Of a DNA stretch of 64,000 bases, positions 36,304 to 45,479 are shown one piece after another (the stretch's first letter is position 1; every line of letters starts with the position of its first letter). The translations under genes and the position numbers were made by a program. Below the pieces are notes generated by a model. It did no database searches. It saw only the letters and a list, made by a program, of their open reading frames with translations, and had not been told where the DNA came from. Source of the DNA: Persicitalea jodogahamensis (GTDB taxonomy: Bacteria; Bacteroidota; Bacteroidia; Cytophagales; Spirosomataceae); assembly GCF_014651615.1 (NCBI RefSeq), contig NZ_BMXF01000002.1:227439-291438 (forward strand), in the 5' to 3' direction.

Positions 36304-37416
36304 ATGTTCGATTATACTAAGTACCGTCCCGAGGATTTGGCCGCCGATCGGTCTTTCAGAAGCTGGAAGCTGGATGGCGACGCCGAAGATGCCCGTTTCT
36401 GGACAGAGTGGATCGAGTTGCATCCTCATAAGCAGAATGATGTTGCAAAGGCGGAACTTCTTCTTGAGGCCGTCGGGGATACTTTCGATCAGATCACAGA
36501 GTTTGAAATCCGGGATGAATTACACCGCCTCGCGCAGCGGCTGGACGAGCCATCCGCCGAAACGAACAGCCGGGAGGTTTCTCTCTGGCCGGGCCGGAGT
36601 CGTTGGATCTGGGCGGCGGCATCGCTCATAGGGGTGGTCAGCCTGGCTTGGTGGCTGACGCAAAGTACCCCGGCCGGACCTATTGCCCTCACGTATGCTG
36701 AGTTGGTTGAAAATGCGGAAGACCAGCTTGTCGAGTATGTCAATACCGACAAACTACCCCATACCCTGGCGTTGCCTGATGAAAGTACCATTGTGCTTCA
36801 ACCGGGAAGCAAGGTAAGTTATCAAAAAGAATTTGCCGGGGATCAGAGGGTAGTTTACCTGGCGGGTGAAGGCTTCTTTGATGTTGTCAAAAATCCAGCG
36901 AAACCTTTCTTCGTATATGCTAATACGGTGGTTACAAAAGTGCTTGGCACCAGCTTCGCCGTTAAAGCCAGCCCTGGCGGCGATCAGGTACAGGTTGAGG
37001 TAGTGACCGGACGGGTATCGGTATTCAAGAACAATGGCAGAGCGCTGTCTGAGCGCACAAAAGCCCCTGAAACAGGAAACGAGATTATTCTTAAACCCAA
37101 TCAGAAACTTGTTTTTCTGGCTGACGAAAATCAGTTTTCCCGCAGTCTGGTGGCGCAACCCGAAGTACTGGAAAGCACCCCCCAGCAACTGACCTTTACT
37201 TTCAAGGCGACGCCTATTGAAGATGTATTCGGGGCTTTGGAAAAAGCCTACGGAATTGAAATAGTGTATGATAAAGAGCTCATGAAAAACTGCTACCTGA
37301 CGGGCTCATTTGCGGACGAGCCCTTGTTTGAAAAGCTGGACCTCATCACCCGAACCATCAGCGCCAACTACCAGCAGATAGATGGGCAAATTGTTATTTC
37401 CAGCCATGGATGCTAG
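36304..37416 (+). CDS. FecR-family anti-sigma factor
   Basis: This membrane anti-sigma factor has 370 residues. A cytoplasmic N-terminal part (about 1-95) binds sigma, and one transmembrane helix lies at about 97-116 (WIWAAASLIGVVSLAWWL). The periplasmic FecR domain (about 150-250) has HTLALPDESTIVLQPGSKVSYQ, VYLAGEGFFDVVKNPAKPFFVY and VLGTSFAVKA. A DUF4974-like STN-related domain (about 280-366) has LTFTFKATPIEDVFGALEKAYGIEIVYD. It receives the signal from the N-terminal domain of the downstream SusC. A 201 bp gap to susC contains a hairpin at 37493-37522. Confidence 0.93.
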   Translation: MFDYTKYRPEDLAADRSFRSWKLDGDAEDARFWTEWIELHPHKQNDVAKAELLLEAVGDTFDQITEFEIRDELHRLAQRLDEPSAETNSREVSLWPGRSRWIWAAASLIGVVSLAWWLTQSTPAGPIALTYAELVENAEDQLVEYVNTDKLPHTLALPDESTIVLQPGSKVSYQKEFAGDQRVVYLAGEGFFDVVKNPAKPFFVYANTVVTKVLGTSFAVKASPGGDQVQVEVVTGRVSVFKNNGRALSERTKAPETGNEIILKPNQKLVFLADENQFSRSLVAQPEVLESTPQQLTFTFKATPIEDVFGALEKAYGIEIVYDKELMKNCYLTGSFADEPLFEKLDLITRTISANYQQIDGQIVISSHGC

Positions 37417-37492
37417 CCTCCGAACAACCCCTAACCTCTACAACCAGTGCTTGCCTATGAATAAACCCTTTTCAAAACCTTTTTAAACAAAA

Positions 37493-37522
37493 AAGTCAGC
37501 AGTGCGCCAACACCACTGACTT
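37493..37522 (+). promoter_or_regulatory. Hairpin in the fecR-susC leader
   Basis: AAGTCAG (37493-37499) pairs with CTGACTT (37516-37522), with an inner GTG/CAC pairing. It has no T run, so it is more likely an mRNA stability or leader element than a terminator. Function is unproven. Confidence 0.35.
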
Positions 37523-37617
37523 CAGAAAGCTCCTGAATGCGAATTCTCACAACGCTCTCCGCTACGCGGCTCAGAAGTTTTTTGCCAAGATTTTCTCATC
37601 CGACAAAATGTAAAACT

Positions 37618-40600
37618 ATGCGAAAACGCCTACACTATCAAACTGCTTTACAGAAAATTATGCGTATAAGTCTGTATCAAGCGATCCTGGCAATCATGTT
37701 CGTCTCCTTTGCGCAGGCGCACCGCGTGAATGCCCAAAAGGTTCTCGAACAAAAAGTAACTATCCAGTTAACCAATGCGGGAGTCATTCAGATTCTCGAC
37801 AAACTGGAGAAGGTTACGAATGTGAAGTTTATGTACAACCCTCAGATTTTTGGTTCGCAGCGACGCTACAATCTGAAATTTGAGGAAGAAGCTTTGTCGA
37901 ACATTCTGAACACGGTACTTGCCCCTCAGCAGGTCACCTACGAAGTGATCAACAAGCGTATTCTCCTGAAACGTGACAATGCGCAGTCCAGTGTCAGTAC
38001 GGAGCTTCCGATCGAGGCGATCGCTCCCAAGCGAATGGTCAGGGGGACGGTTTCGGACGATAAGAATGTTCCTCTTCCGGGCGTGAGCGTAGTAATCAAG
38101 AACACCCAGCGCGGCACCACGACTGACGCCAATGGGGCGTTTGAGGTAGATGTCCCTAACGATGAGGCCGTATTGATATTCAGCTTTGTCGGCTATCTGA
38201 AGCAGGAGATCACCGTCGGCAACCAGAGCACGATATCACTTCAACTGAAGCCCGACGAAAATGCCCTCAACGAAGTAGTAGTAGTGGGCTACGGTTCTGT
38301 GGAAAAGAGCGACCTGACGGGTGCCGTGGGATCCATTCAGACGCGGGACATTGTCAGGGCCAATCCGGTGATGGCTTCCAAAGCCCTGCAGGGACAGGTA
38401 GCCGGGTTGACTGTCACCAAGCAAAACAACCGGCCCGGCGTGGGGTATAGTATCACGATCCGGGGCGAAAACACGATCAATAATTCCACCGAGCCGCTGG
38501 TGGTAATCGACGGATTGATGGGAGGAAATATTAACAACCTCAATCCCAATGACATTCAGTCCATGGATATTCTCAAAGACGCCTCCTCGACGGCTATCTA
38601 CGGGTCAAGGGGGGCCAACGGCGTGATTATCATTACCACTAAAAAAGGATTGTCCGGCAAACCAAGAGTAAGCTACGACAGCTACGTGGGCGTGAAGATT
38701 CCCGCCCACATTCCCAAGCTGATGAGCAGCGAGCAGTTTTACAAAGCGACCTACACGGACCGCCTGCTCGAGGGCTTGACCGGGGCAACGTTTACATCGG
38801 CGGAGCTGGCCAATATTGAAGCGGGCAGAACGGCCGATTGGGCCGACCTGATTACCGAGCCCGGCCTGCAAACGAGCCAGAACATCAGCGTGACGGGCGG
38901 TACCGAGAAAACTACCTACCGCTTTTCGGGTGGTTTTCTGAACGAAGACGGCAACGTGAAATACACGGACTTTAAGCGATACAACCTGAACGCCGGGCTG
39001 GACAGCAAGCTTGGTGAACACTTCAAGGTAGGTTTTACGGCTTACCTCACGTACTCCAATCAGAATCTGGGCTCGCGCGAGTCGCTGCGCAATGCCTACC
39101 GGGCCCGACCCACGGGTACGGTGTATTTCGATGATCTGGCCAACCCTTCCGAAAACTCTGACTTCAACATCGATGGTTATGCGTTCTGGATGGGTATCAA
39201 CGACAAGCAGGTACCTAACCCGCTGTCGGACATTAAGCCGGAGTACTCCAAGCTGCAGACCACGGCCTCGACCATCATGAGCAATACCTACGTGGAGTAC
39301 ATTCCCGTCAAAGGCCTCAGCATTCGCTCGTCGCTCTCGGCTATTTACAACACCGAACGGGAGGGCGATTTCCGGGGTACCTGGACCAAGTCCCAGATTG
39401 GTAGAAAGCCACGGGCCCAATACGACAACCGTACTCTGGGCAGCTACACGCTGGACAATATCCTGAACTACGAAGTGGGTGCCGGCGCTCACAGGATCAA
39501 TTTCACAGGTTTGCAGAGTGCGTTCTATCAGCGCAACGAGGCCTACACCGTTGCCGTCATCGACCTGCCTTATGATTCGGACTGGTATGCGCTGAACACC
39601 GGGACGATCAACAGCGTTTCGAGTTCGCTGGTGGAGCGTTCCATCCTGTCGTTCATGGGTCGGTTGAACTACTCCTTCAAGGACAGGTACCTGCTTACCC
39701 TGACGGGCCGCTCCGACGGTGCCTCTCAGCTTTCCGAGGGCAACAAATGGGCGTTTTTTCCATCGGTGGCCTTTGCTTGGCGCATGATCGATGAGCCTTT
39801 CATCAGTGACCTCAACCTGTTTTCGAACCTGAAACTGCGCGTAAGCTACGGGCAGGTGGGCAATGCAGGCGTTAGTCCTTACAGCACACAGGCAGGACTG
39901 CTCAATACGGGCTATGATTTTGATGGTACGGCGGCTTACGGTTTTGCTCCGGCCAACCTGGCCAACAAAAATCTGCGCTGGGAGCGGAGTAAAGAGCTGA
40001 ATTTTGGTCTGGACTTCGGGTTCTTCAATAACCGGATTTCCAGCTCTATTGAAGTCTATAACCGGAAAACGGAGGACTTGATTCTGAACCAGAAACTGCC
40101 CACGGCCTCCGGCTTTTCGCAGGTTACGTCCAATGTAGGTCAGATCGAAAATAAGGGAATAGAGCTTTCGCTGAATACCGTCAATGTCTCCACACCTGAT
40201 TTTTCCTGGAGCACTGCCCTGACGTTTACCCGCAACCGGAACCAGATTCTGGAACTGTACGGCGACGGACAGACGGTGGATAAGGGGAACAAACTCTTCG
40301 TAGGGTATCCCGTCAAGTCCAATTTCGATTACGAGTTCGACGGCATCTGGCAAACTTCTGAAAAAGATGAGGCTACCAAGTACAAGCAGGTACCCGGCTC
40401 GGTGAAGGTAGTGGACCAGAACAATGACGGAATCATTTCGTCAACTGATGCCATCGACGATCGCGTAGTGTTAGGGTCGCAGCTACCCAACTTTTTGGTA
40501 GGTCTGACGAACCGTTTGAAGTATAAAAACTTCGACCTGTCGTTCCTGCTCTATTACCGCAACGGCACGCAATACTACAACGGCACGCTGTCGGGTACTT

Positions 40601-40950
40601 TTGGGGAGATAGGTGGCACCCGCTACAACAAATTGGCCGAGCTGGATTACTGGCGCAGCGACAATCCATCCAACACCTACTTCGGGGTAGTGGCCTCCAA
40701 CCCCTACCGCAACGCCATCAACTACCAGGATGCCAGTTTTTTGCGACTGTCGGACGTGACGATGGGCTACACGCTGCCCAGAGGCTTGATGGACAGGTGG
40801 AAGCTATCGGCAGCCCGGGTGTACGCCCAGGTGATAAACCCGGTCATTCTGACGAAATACGTTGGATTCGATCCTGAGTTCAACTCCAATATCTACCAGG
40901 ACGACGTGCCTTCCATGACCGTTTCGCTCGGAGTCAACATTAGTTTCTAA
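37618..40950 (+). CDS. SusC/RagA TonB-dependent transporter with STN domain
   Basis: This outer-membrane glycan importer has 1110 residues: a signal segment (about 1-40, ending AHRVNAQ), a secretin/TonB N-terminal (STN) domain (about 45-125, VTIQLTNAGVIQILDKLEKV, VTYEVINKRILL), and a carboxypeptidase-regulatory domain (RGTVSDDKNVPLPGVSVVIK). The plug has NEVVVVGYGSVEKSDLTGAV, ALQGQVAGL, STEPLVVIDG and GANGVIIITTKKG, and the barrel ends VSLGVNISF. The STN domain is the part expected to touch FecR and switch on the sigma factor. I use the ATG at 37618; the frame begins at 37537. susD follows at 19 bp. Confidence 0.96.
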   Translation: MRKRLHYQTALQKIMRISLYQAILAIMFVSFAQAHRVNAQKVLEQKVTIQLTNAGVIQILDKLEKVTNVKFMYNPQIFGSQRRYNLKFEEEALSNILNTVLAPQQVTYEVINKRILLKRDNAQSSVSTELPIEAIAPKRMVRGTVSDDKNVPLPGVSVVIKNTQRGTTTDANGAFEVDVPNDEAVLIFSFVGYLKQEITVGNQSTISLQLKPDENALNEVVVVGYGSVEKSDLTGAVGSIQTRDIVRANPVMASKALQGQVAGLTVTKQNNRPGVGYSITIRGENTINNSTEPLVVIDGLMGGNINNLNPNDIQSMDILKDASSTAIYGSRGANGVIIITTKKGLSGKPRVSYDSYVGVKIPAHIPKLMSSEQFYKATYTDRLLEGLTGATFTSAELANIEAGRTADWADLITEPGLQTSQNISVTGGTEKTTYRFSGGFLNEDGNVKYTDFKRYNLNAGLDSKLGEHFKVGFTAYLTYSNQNLGSRESLRNAYRARPTGTVYFDDLANPSENSDFNIDGYAFWMGINDKQVPNPLSDIKPEYSKLQTTASTIMSNTYVEYIPVKGLSIRSSLSAIYNTEREGDFRGTWTKSQIGRKPRAQYDNRTLGSYTLDNILNYEVGAGAHRINFTGLQSAFYQRNEAYTVAVIDLPYDSDWYALNTGTINSVSSSLVERSILSFMGRLNYSFKDRYLLTLTGRSDGASQLSEGNKWAFFPSVAFAWRMIDEPFISDLNLFSNLKLRVSYGQVGNAGVSPYSTQAGLLNTGYDFDGTAAYGFAPANLANKNLRWERSKELNFGLDFGFFNNRISSSIEVYNRKTEDLILNQKLPTASGFSQVTSNVGQIENKGIELSLNTVNVSTPDFSWSTALTFTRNRNQILELYGDGQTVDKGNKLFVGYPVKSNFDYEFDGIWQTSEKDEATKYKQVPGSVKVVDQNNDGIISSTDAIDDRVVLGSQLPNFLVGLTNRLKYKNFDLSFLLYYRNGTQYYNGTLSGTFGEIGGTRYNKLAELDYWRSDNPSNTYFGVVASNPYRNAINYQDASFLRLSDVTMGYTLPRGLMDRWKLSAARVYAQVINPVILTKYVGFDPEFNSNIYQDDVPSMTVSLGVNISF

Positions 40951-40969
40951 ACGATCAAAACCGAATCCC

Positions 40970-42829
40970 ATGAAAAAAATAGTATTCAAGCCCCATAGTT
41001 TCTGGATAGCCGCTCTGCTCGTTTTCGTTCAAACCAGTTGCAAAGATGACTTTCTGGTTGAAAAACCGGTTTCGACCCTCACCACTGATTCCTACTACAA
41101 AACCGAAGCGGGTTTTGAGGATCTGGTGAAATCCTGTTACCCCCTCCTGCGTACCATTCATCAGAATCGGATTCTGGCGCTGAACGGCACGGATGTGTTT
41201 ACCGATCGTACCGGCTGGAATCCTGCCGCCAACGGCACCATCACCCAACCCAGCGTGTCGGATGTGTACGATGCGCGATTCAACGCCGGAATGGGTTCAT
41301 TGCAAAGCCTTTGGCAACAGCTGTACGCCGAAATAGCCCGGACCAACACCGTTGTTTCCCGCGCTCCCGCGATCACCACCATGGCCGCGGCGCTCAAAGA
41401 TGCCCGGGTTTCGGAGGCCAAGTTCTTGCGGGCGCTATGCCTGTTCTACGCCGTGCAGCACTGGGGCGACATTCCCATGCCGCTGGCTGAGGTCACCAGT
41501 CCCGGCAAAGATTTTCCCAGGGTACCTTCGGCTACGGTGTACAAGCAAATCATCACCGACCTGACGGAGTGTGAAGCCAAGCTGCCGGCAACTGCCACCA
41601 ACTATGGCCGGGTTACCAAAGGTGCGGCTCAGTTTCTGCTGGCCCGCGTGTACCTGACCCGCGGCTGGAACTTCAACAACGCTCTGGGCGGATCAAACGC
41701 TGATTTTGATATGGCTCTGCAATACGCCGACAAGATCATCGATGCCTACCCTTTGGCCGCCAATTATAGCGATTTGTTCCCCAAGCGATCTGAAAACCCC
41801 CTGAAACAATACACGGGCGCACAGAATGACAAAAATGCGGAAATTGTGTTTTCCGTACAGTACAATTCGGACGTACTCACTAACAAAACGGATCCGGCCT
41901 TCGCGCAGGACCCGGCGGGGGGAAATGACCTGCATTCCAAATTCGGTGCCAGCGGCGAAAGCCTGCCCGGCACCAAGGGACGTACTTCCGACTACAACCG
42001 CAACCTGAGCGAGCATAATCCCACAGCAGCAGCCTACCGGATGTTCGATCCGGACATCGACCTGCGCTACGATCATAACTTTGTAGAAGTAGGCTATGCC
42101 CTGCAGGCGGTCAACAATTTCAAACCGTTACCCATCACCAATCCGAGCCTCACGATCAACATTGCGCAGGGCGATACCGTGGTGTACTGGCGCCCCTGGA
42201 ACAAACCTGCTACTACCTTGGCGCAAAGGGGCGTAGATTTGGGTGGAACCAAAAAATACGCGGTGGTCAATACCAGCGAATTCGGCGGTGGATACCCCAT
42301 CATCAACTCCGGTTTTCAGGTAGGTCAGCCCCTGATGTGGAAATTCTGGCAGCCTGGCATTCCTTATGGCGATGCCTTTGGTACTTTCAACGAAATCATC
42401 TTCCGTTCAGCCGAAGCGTACCTGATTGCCGCCGAGGCCATTGTGAAAGGGGCCAAAGGAGGCAAACTGGGTGGTGCCGACGTGTACTACAATCGCGTGC
42501 TGGATCGGGCCCTGGGTGCCAAGAAAGGGGCCACCCCACTGCGTGCCGCCGCCCCTGAAAACCAGGGTTCGCTGGAAACGACACCCTATCGCGCCACGGC
42601 GGGCAACGTCACCATCGATATGATTCTGGACGAGAAGGCCCGTGAATTTATGGGCGAATACGACCGCTGGTTCGATCTGAAAAGAACGGGCAAGCTGGTG
42701 GAGCGGGTCAAAAAATACAATCCGTGGAAAACCGGGCAGTCGATTTCGGATATTCACTACCTGCGCCCCATCCCGCAAAGTGAAATCGATTTGTCCTTTC
42801 CGAAAATGAGCCAAAACCCGGGGTATTGA
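40970..42829 (+). CDS. SusD/RagB-family glycan-binding lipoprotein
   Basis: This 619-residue surface lipoprotein forms the lid of the SusC transporter. The signal ends in VFVQTSC, followed by KDDFLVEKPVSTLT. SusD landmarks are AKFLRALCLFYAVQHWGDIPM, AAQFLLARVYLTRGWNF, FRSAEAYLIAAEAIVKGA and the final ILDEKAREFMGEYDRWFDLKRTGKL with LRPIPQSEIDLS. It lies 19 bp after susC and ends at a terminator, so susC-susD are the core transcript of the locus. Confidence 0.96.
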   Translation: MKKIVFKPHSFWIAALLVFVQTSCKDDFLVEKPVSTLTTDSYYKTEAGFEDLVKSCYPLLRTIHQNRILALNGTDVFTDRTGWNPAANGTITQPSVSDVYDARFNAGMGSLQSLWQQLYAEIARTNTVVSRAPAITTMAAALKDARVSEAKFLRALCLFYAVQHWGDIPMPLAEVTSPGKDFPRVPSATVYKQIITDLTECEAKLPATATNYGRVTKGAAQFLLARVYLTRGWNFNNALGGSNADFDMALQYADKIIDAYPLAANYSDLFPKRSENPLKQYTGAQNDKNAEIVFSVQYNSDVLTNKTDPAFAQDPAGGNDLHSKFGASGESLPGTKGRTSDYNRNLSEHNPTAAAYRMFDPDIDLRYDHNFVEVGYALQAVNNFKPLPITNPSLTINIAQGDTVVYWRPWNKPATTLAQRGVDLGGTKKYAVVNTSEFGGGYPIINSGFQVGQPLMWKFWQPGIPYGDAFGTFNEIIFRSAEAYLIAAEAIVKGAKGGKLGGADVYYNRVLDRALGAKKGATPLRAAAPENQGSLETTPYRATAGNVTIDMILDEKAREFMGEYDRWFDLKRTGKLVERVKKYNPWKTGQSISDIHYLRPIPQSEIDLSFPKMSQNPGY

Positions 42830-42841
42830 CGCAACTCAACT

Positions 42842-42879
42842 AAAAGGTCTGCTCCTTTTCAAAGGGCAGACCTTTTTTT
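42842..42879 (+). terminator. Terminator after susD of the glycan locus
   Basis: AAAAGGTCTGC (42842-42852) pairs with GCAGACCTTTT, with an inner CCTTT/AAAGG stem, and runs into T7 by 42879. The downstream enzymes may be expressed by read-through or a separate promoter. Confidence 0.82.
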
Positions 42880-42912
42880 ATCTTGGCATTTTTTAACCTG
42901 ATTTTTACCCCA

Positions 42913-45291
42913 ATGCTTCACAAAAAAGCCTACGTCCTTGCGCTCGCCGGACTGCTGGTAGCTTCCTCTTCTTTTCGCGAAAAATCCGTCCCCGCCAAAA
43001 CCGCCCCGGCCGACCTAGTGGAGCCGCTGGTCGATTCGGCCAATTCGCGCTGGTTCTTTTTCAGCTCGGCCACCCGGCCGTTTGGCATGGTGAACCTGAG
43101 TCCCGACATGGCCCTGAACGGTGCCTGGAACTCGGGCTACCGCTACAATGAAGATTCGATCAAGTGTTTCAGCCATGTGCACGCCTGGCAGATGTCGGGC
43201 ATTCCGGTGCTTCCTACCACGGGTACTTTTAAGGGGCACCTCGGCCCGGATGCGTACGGCTCGCGCTACTCGCACAAGACCGAACTCGCCAAAGCCGGGT
43301 ACCACAAGGTAGTTTTGGACGACTATCAGATCACCGCCGAACTGACGGCCACTACCCGGGTGGGCTTCCATAAGTACACCTATCCCCAGGCGGAGCAAAG
43401 CCACATCCTGTTTGACTTTGCAACGATTCTGGGCAACTCGGAGCAGCAAAGTGGATCCATTCACAAGGTAAGTACCACCGAACTGGAAGGCTATACGGTG
43501 ATGGCCCCTACCTCCCGCCGTCCTAAACCCTTTACCATATACTTTGTAGCGGTTTTTGATAAACCTTTCGAAAAATTCAGCGGCTGGAAGGATGGCAAAC
43601 TTGTTACAGTTGAAGATAAAATCGAAGGCGAAAAAACCGGAGCTTACGTCAGCTTCCCGACCAAAAAAGGCGAGGTCCGCCAGATGAAGGTGGCTATTTC
43701 CTACGTAAGTACCGAACAGGCCCGCCTCAACCTGACCACCGAGCTACCCCACTGGAATTTTGACAAAACCCGCACCGAAGCCCGCGCCGACTGGAACGAC
43801 TGGCTGGGACGCATGGAGATCGAAGGGGGCACCCTCACCGAGCAACGGCGCTTCTACACCGATCTGTGGCATGCCTTGCAGGGGCGGCGTATTGTAAACG
43901 ACGTCAACGGCAAGTACCTTGACATGACCGGCCCGGAGCGGCGCATCGGGCAGATACCCCTTGGCGCCGACGGCAAACCCAAATTCAACCACCACAACTC
44001 CGACTCCTTCTGGGGGGCGCAATGGTCGCTCAATACCCTCTGGCACCTGGTCTATCCCGAAGTGTCCGAGTCTTTCGTCAATTCCATGCTCATGATGTAC
44101 GACGACGGCGGCCTCATTCCGCGCGGCCCTTCCGGAGGGAACTATACGTACGTGATGACGGGTGCTTCGTCCACGCCATTCATCGTCAGTGCCTGGCTGA
44201 AAGGCATTCGTGGATTTGACATCAATAAAGCCTACGAAGGATTGCGCAAGAACCACTTTCCCGGCGGCATGATGAGCAAAGCAGGTTACGAGCACAACAC
44301 GTTCAAAGGCGGAGGGATCGAAGCCTACATGGAGCGGGGCTACGTACCCCATCCGTTGTACAAGCGCCGCTACGGCGGACATCAGGACGGTTCGGCCCAA
44401 ACGCTCGAGTACGCCTACCAGGATTTCGCGCTTGGCCAGCTGGCCCACCAACTCGGCAAAAAAGACGACTATGCGCTCTTTACAAAAAGAGCCGAGAACT
44501 ACAAGAATATCTGGAATCCTGAACTGGGCTGGATGTGGGTGCGCGATACCACCGGCAAGTGGGCGGAGCCGGTGGATATCCTGCGCTACGACAATGGCTG
44601 GGAAGAGGGCAACGCCGCGCAGTACACCTGGTTTGTGCCTCATGATGTACAGGGCCTGATCAAACTCATGGGTGGGAACGAGGCTTTCGTAACCAAGCTG
44701 AACGGCTCATTTGAAAAAGCCGAAAATCATGATTTTGTTTCCGGTAAATCGCACGACAAAGAAACCCTGGAAGAGTACCGGCGGGTATACATCAACTACG
44801 GCAATCAGCCCAGCATGCAAACGCCCTGGCTGTTCAACTACGCCGGAGCGCCCTGGCTCACTCAGCACTGGACCCGGCAGATTATCGAAAAAGTATACAG
44901 CGGCATTTCGCCCCAGGAAGGGTACAGCGGCGACGAAGATCAGGGGCTGATGGGATCGTTGGCGGTATTGCTGAAAACGGGCCTCTTCTCGACAAATGGG
45001 GGTACTTCTGAGAAACCGTTTTATGAAATAACGAGCCCGTTATTTTCCAAAATCACCATTCACCTCAACCCTGATTACTATCCCGGAGGTACTTTTACGA
45101 TTGACACGAAAGGGAAGGGTACTTATATCCAGGAGGCTACTCTGAATGGAAGTCCCTTTACACGCCCCTGGGTCCTTCACGAAACCCTGGTTAAAGGAGG
45201 AACGCTGACGTTGAAAATGGGCGCTAATCCCAATAAGAACTGGGGCAGCCGACCCGAGGATGCCCCCCCTTCGATGTCGAATTTGCGCTAG
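42913..45291 (+). CDS. Glycoside hydrolase family 92 alpha-mannosidase
   Basis: GH92 enzymes are Ca2+-dependent exo-acting alpha-mannosidases that remove mannose from N-glycans and mannans with inversion. The 792-residue protein has a signal peptide (KAYVLALAGLLVASSSF). Family blocks are RPFGMVNLSPDM, FSHVHAWQMSGIPVLPTTG, HILFDFATILGNSE, DSFWGAQWSLNTLWHLVYPE, GHQDGSAQTLEYAYQDFALGQ, NGWEEGNAAQYTWFVPHDVQGLI and GYSGDEDQGLMGSLAVL. It sits between susD and a sulfatase in a glycan locus, which fits uptake of mannose-containing, possibly sulfated, glycans. Linkage specificity cannot be read from the sequence. Confidence 0.94.
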   Translation: MLHKKAYVLALAGLLVASSSFREKSVPAKTAPADLVEPLVDSANSRWFFFSSATRPFGMVNLSPDMALNGAWNSGYRYNEDSIKCFSHVHAWQMSGIPVLPTTGTFKGHLGPDAYGSRYSHKTELAKAGYHKVVLDDYQITAELTATTRVGFHKYTYPQAEQSHILFDFATILGNSEQQSGSIHKVSTTELEGYTVMAPTSRRPKPFTIYFVAVFDKPFEKFSGWKDGKLVTVEDKIEGEKTGAYVSFPTKKGEVRQMKVAISYVSTEQARLNLTTELPHWNFDKTRTEARADWNDWLGRMEIEGGTLTEQRRFYTDLWHALQGRRIVNDVNGKYLDMTGPERRIGQIPLGADGKPKFNHHNSDSFWGAQWSLNTLWHLVYPEVSESFVNSMLMMYDDGGLIPRGPSGGNYTYVMTGASSTPFIVSAWLKGIRGFDINKAYEGLRKNHFPGGMMSKAGYEHNTFKGGGIEAYMERGYVPHPLYKRRYGGHQDGSAQTLEYAYQDFALGQLAHQLGKKDDYALFTKRAENYKNIWNPELGWMWVRDTTGKWAEPVDILRYDNGWEEGNAAQYTWFVPHDVQGLIKLMGGNEAFVTKLNGSFEKAENHDFVSGKSHDKETLEEYRRVYINYGNQPSMQTPWLFNYAGAPWLTQHWTRQIIEKVYSGISPQEGYSGDEDQGLMGSLAVLLKTGLFSTNGGTSEKPFYEITSPLFSKITIHLNPDYYPGGTFTIDTKGKGTYIQEATLNGSPFTRPWVLHETLVKGGTLTLKMGANPNKNWGSRPEDAPPSMSNLR

Positions 45292-45367
45292 ATCAGGATA
45301 AGAAATTTTGGGAAAGCCAGGTAAGCGATGGGCAAAAGGGTGGAACTGGGCCTGCTTCCAGGAAACA

Positions 45368-45412
45368 AAGAAGTAATTTCCTTTGTCAATCCAGCAGGTA
45401 CTTCTTTTTTTA
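45368..45412 (+). terminator. Probable terminator after the GH92 gene
   Basis: AAGAAGTA (45368-45375) pairs with TACTTCTT (45399-45406), with a weak inner CCT/AGG pairing, followed by a T run. It lies in the 188 bp before the sulfatase gene, so that gene may have its own promoter. Confidence 0.55.
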
Positions 45413-45479
45413 AAAAGAGAAGGTAAGCTGTTTGGAAAAGTACCCTGAAAATCATCGACTGTATTTAGACTGAACGACG

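Noticed and set aside
38605-40353. Very long minus-strand open frame opposite the STN-type susC
   Set aside because: It is the mirror of a high-G+C coding frame; its Arg/Val/Gly-rich translation has no motif, and the plus-strand SusC is unambiguous.
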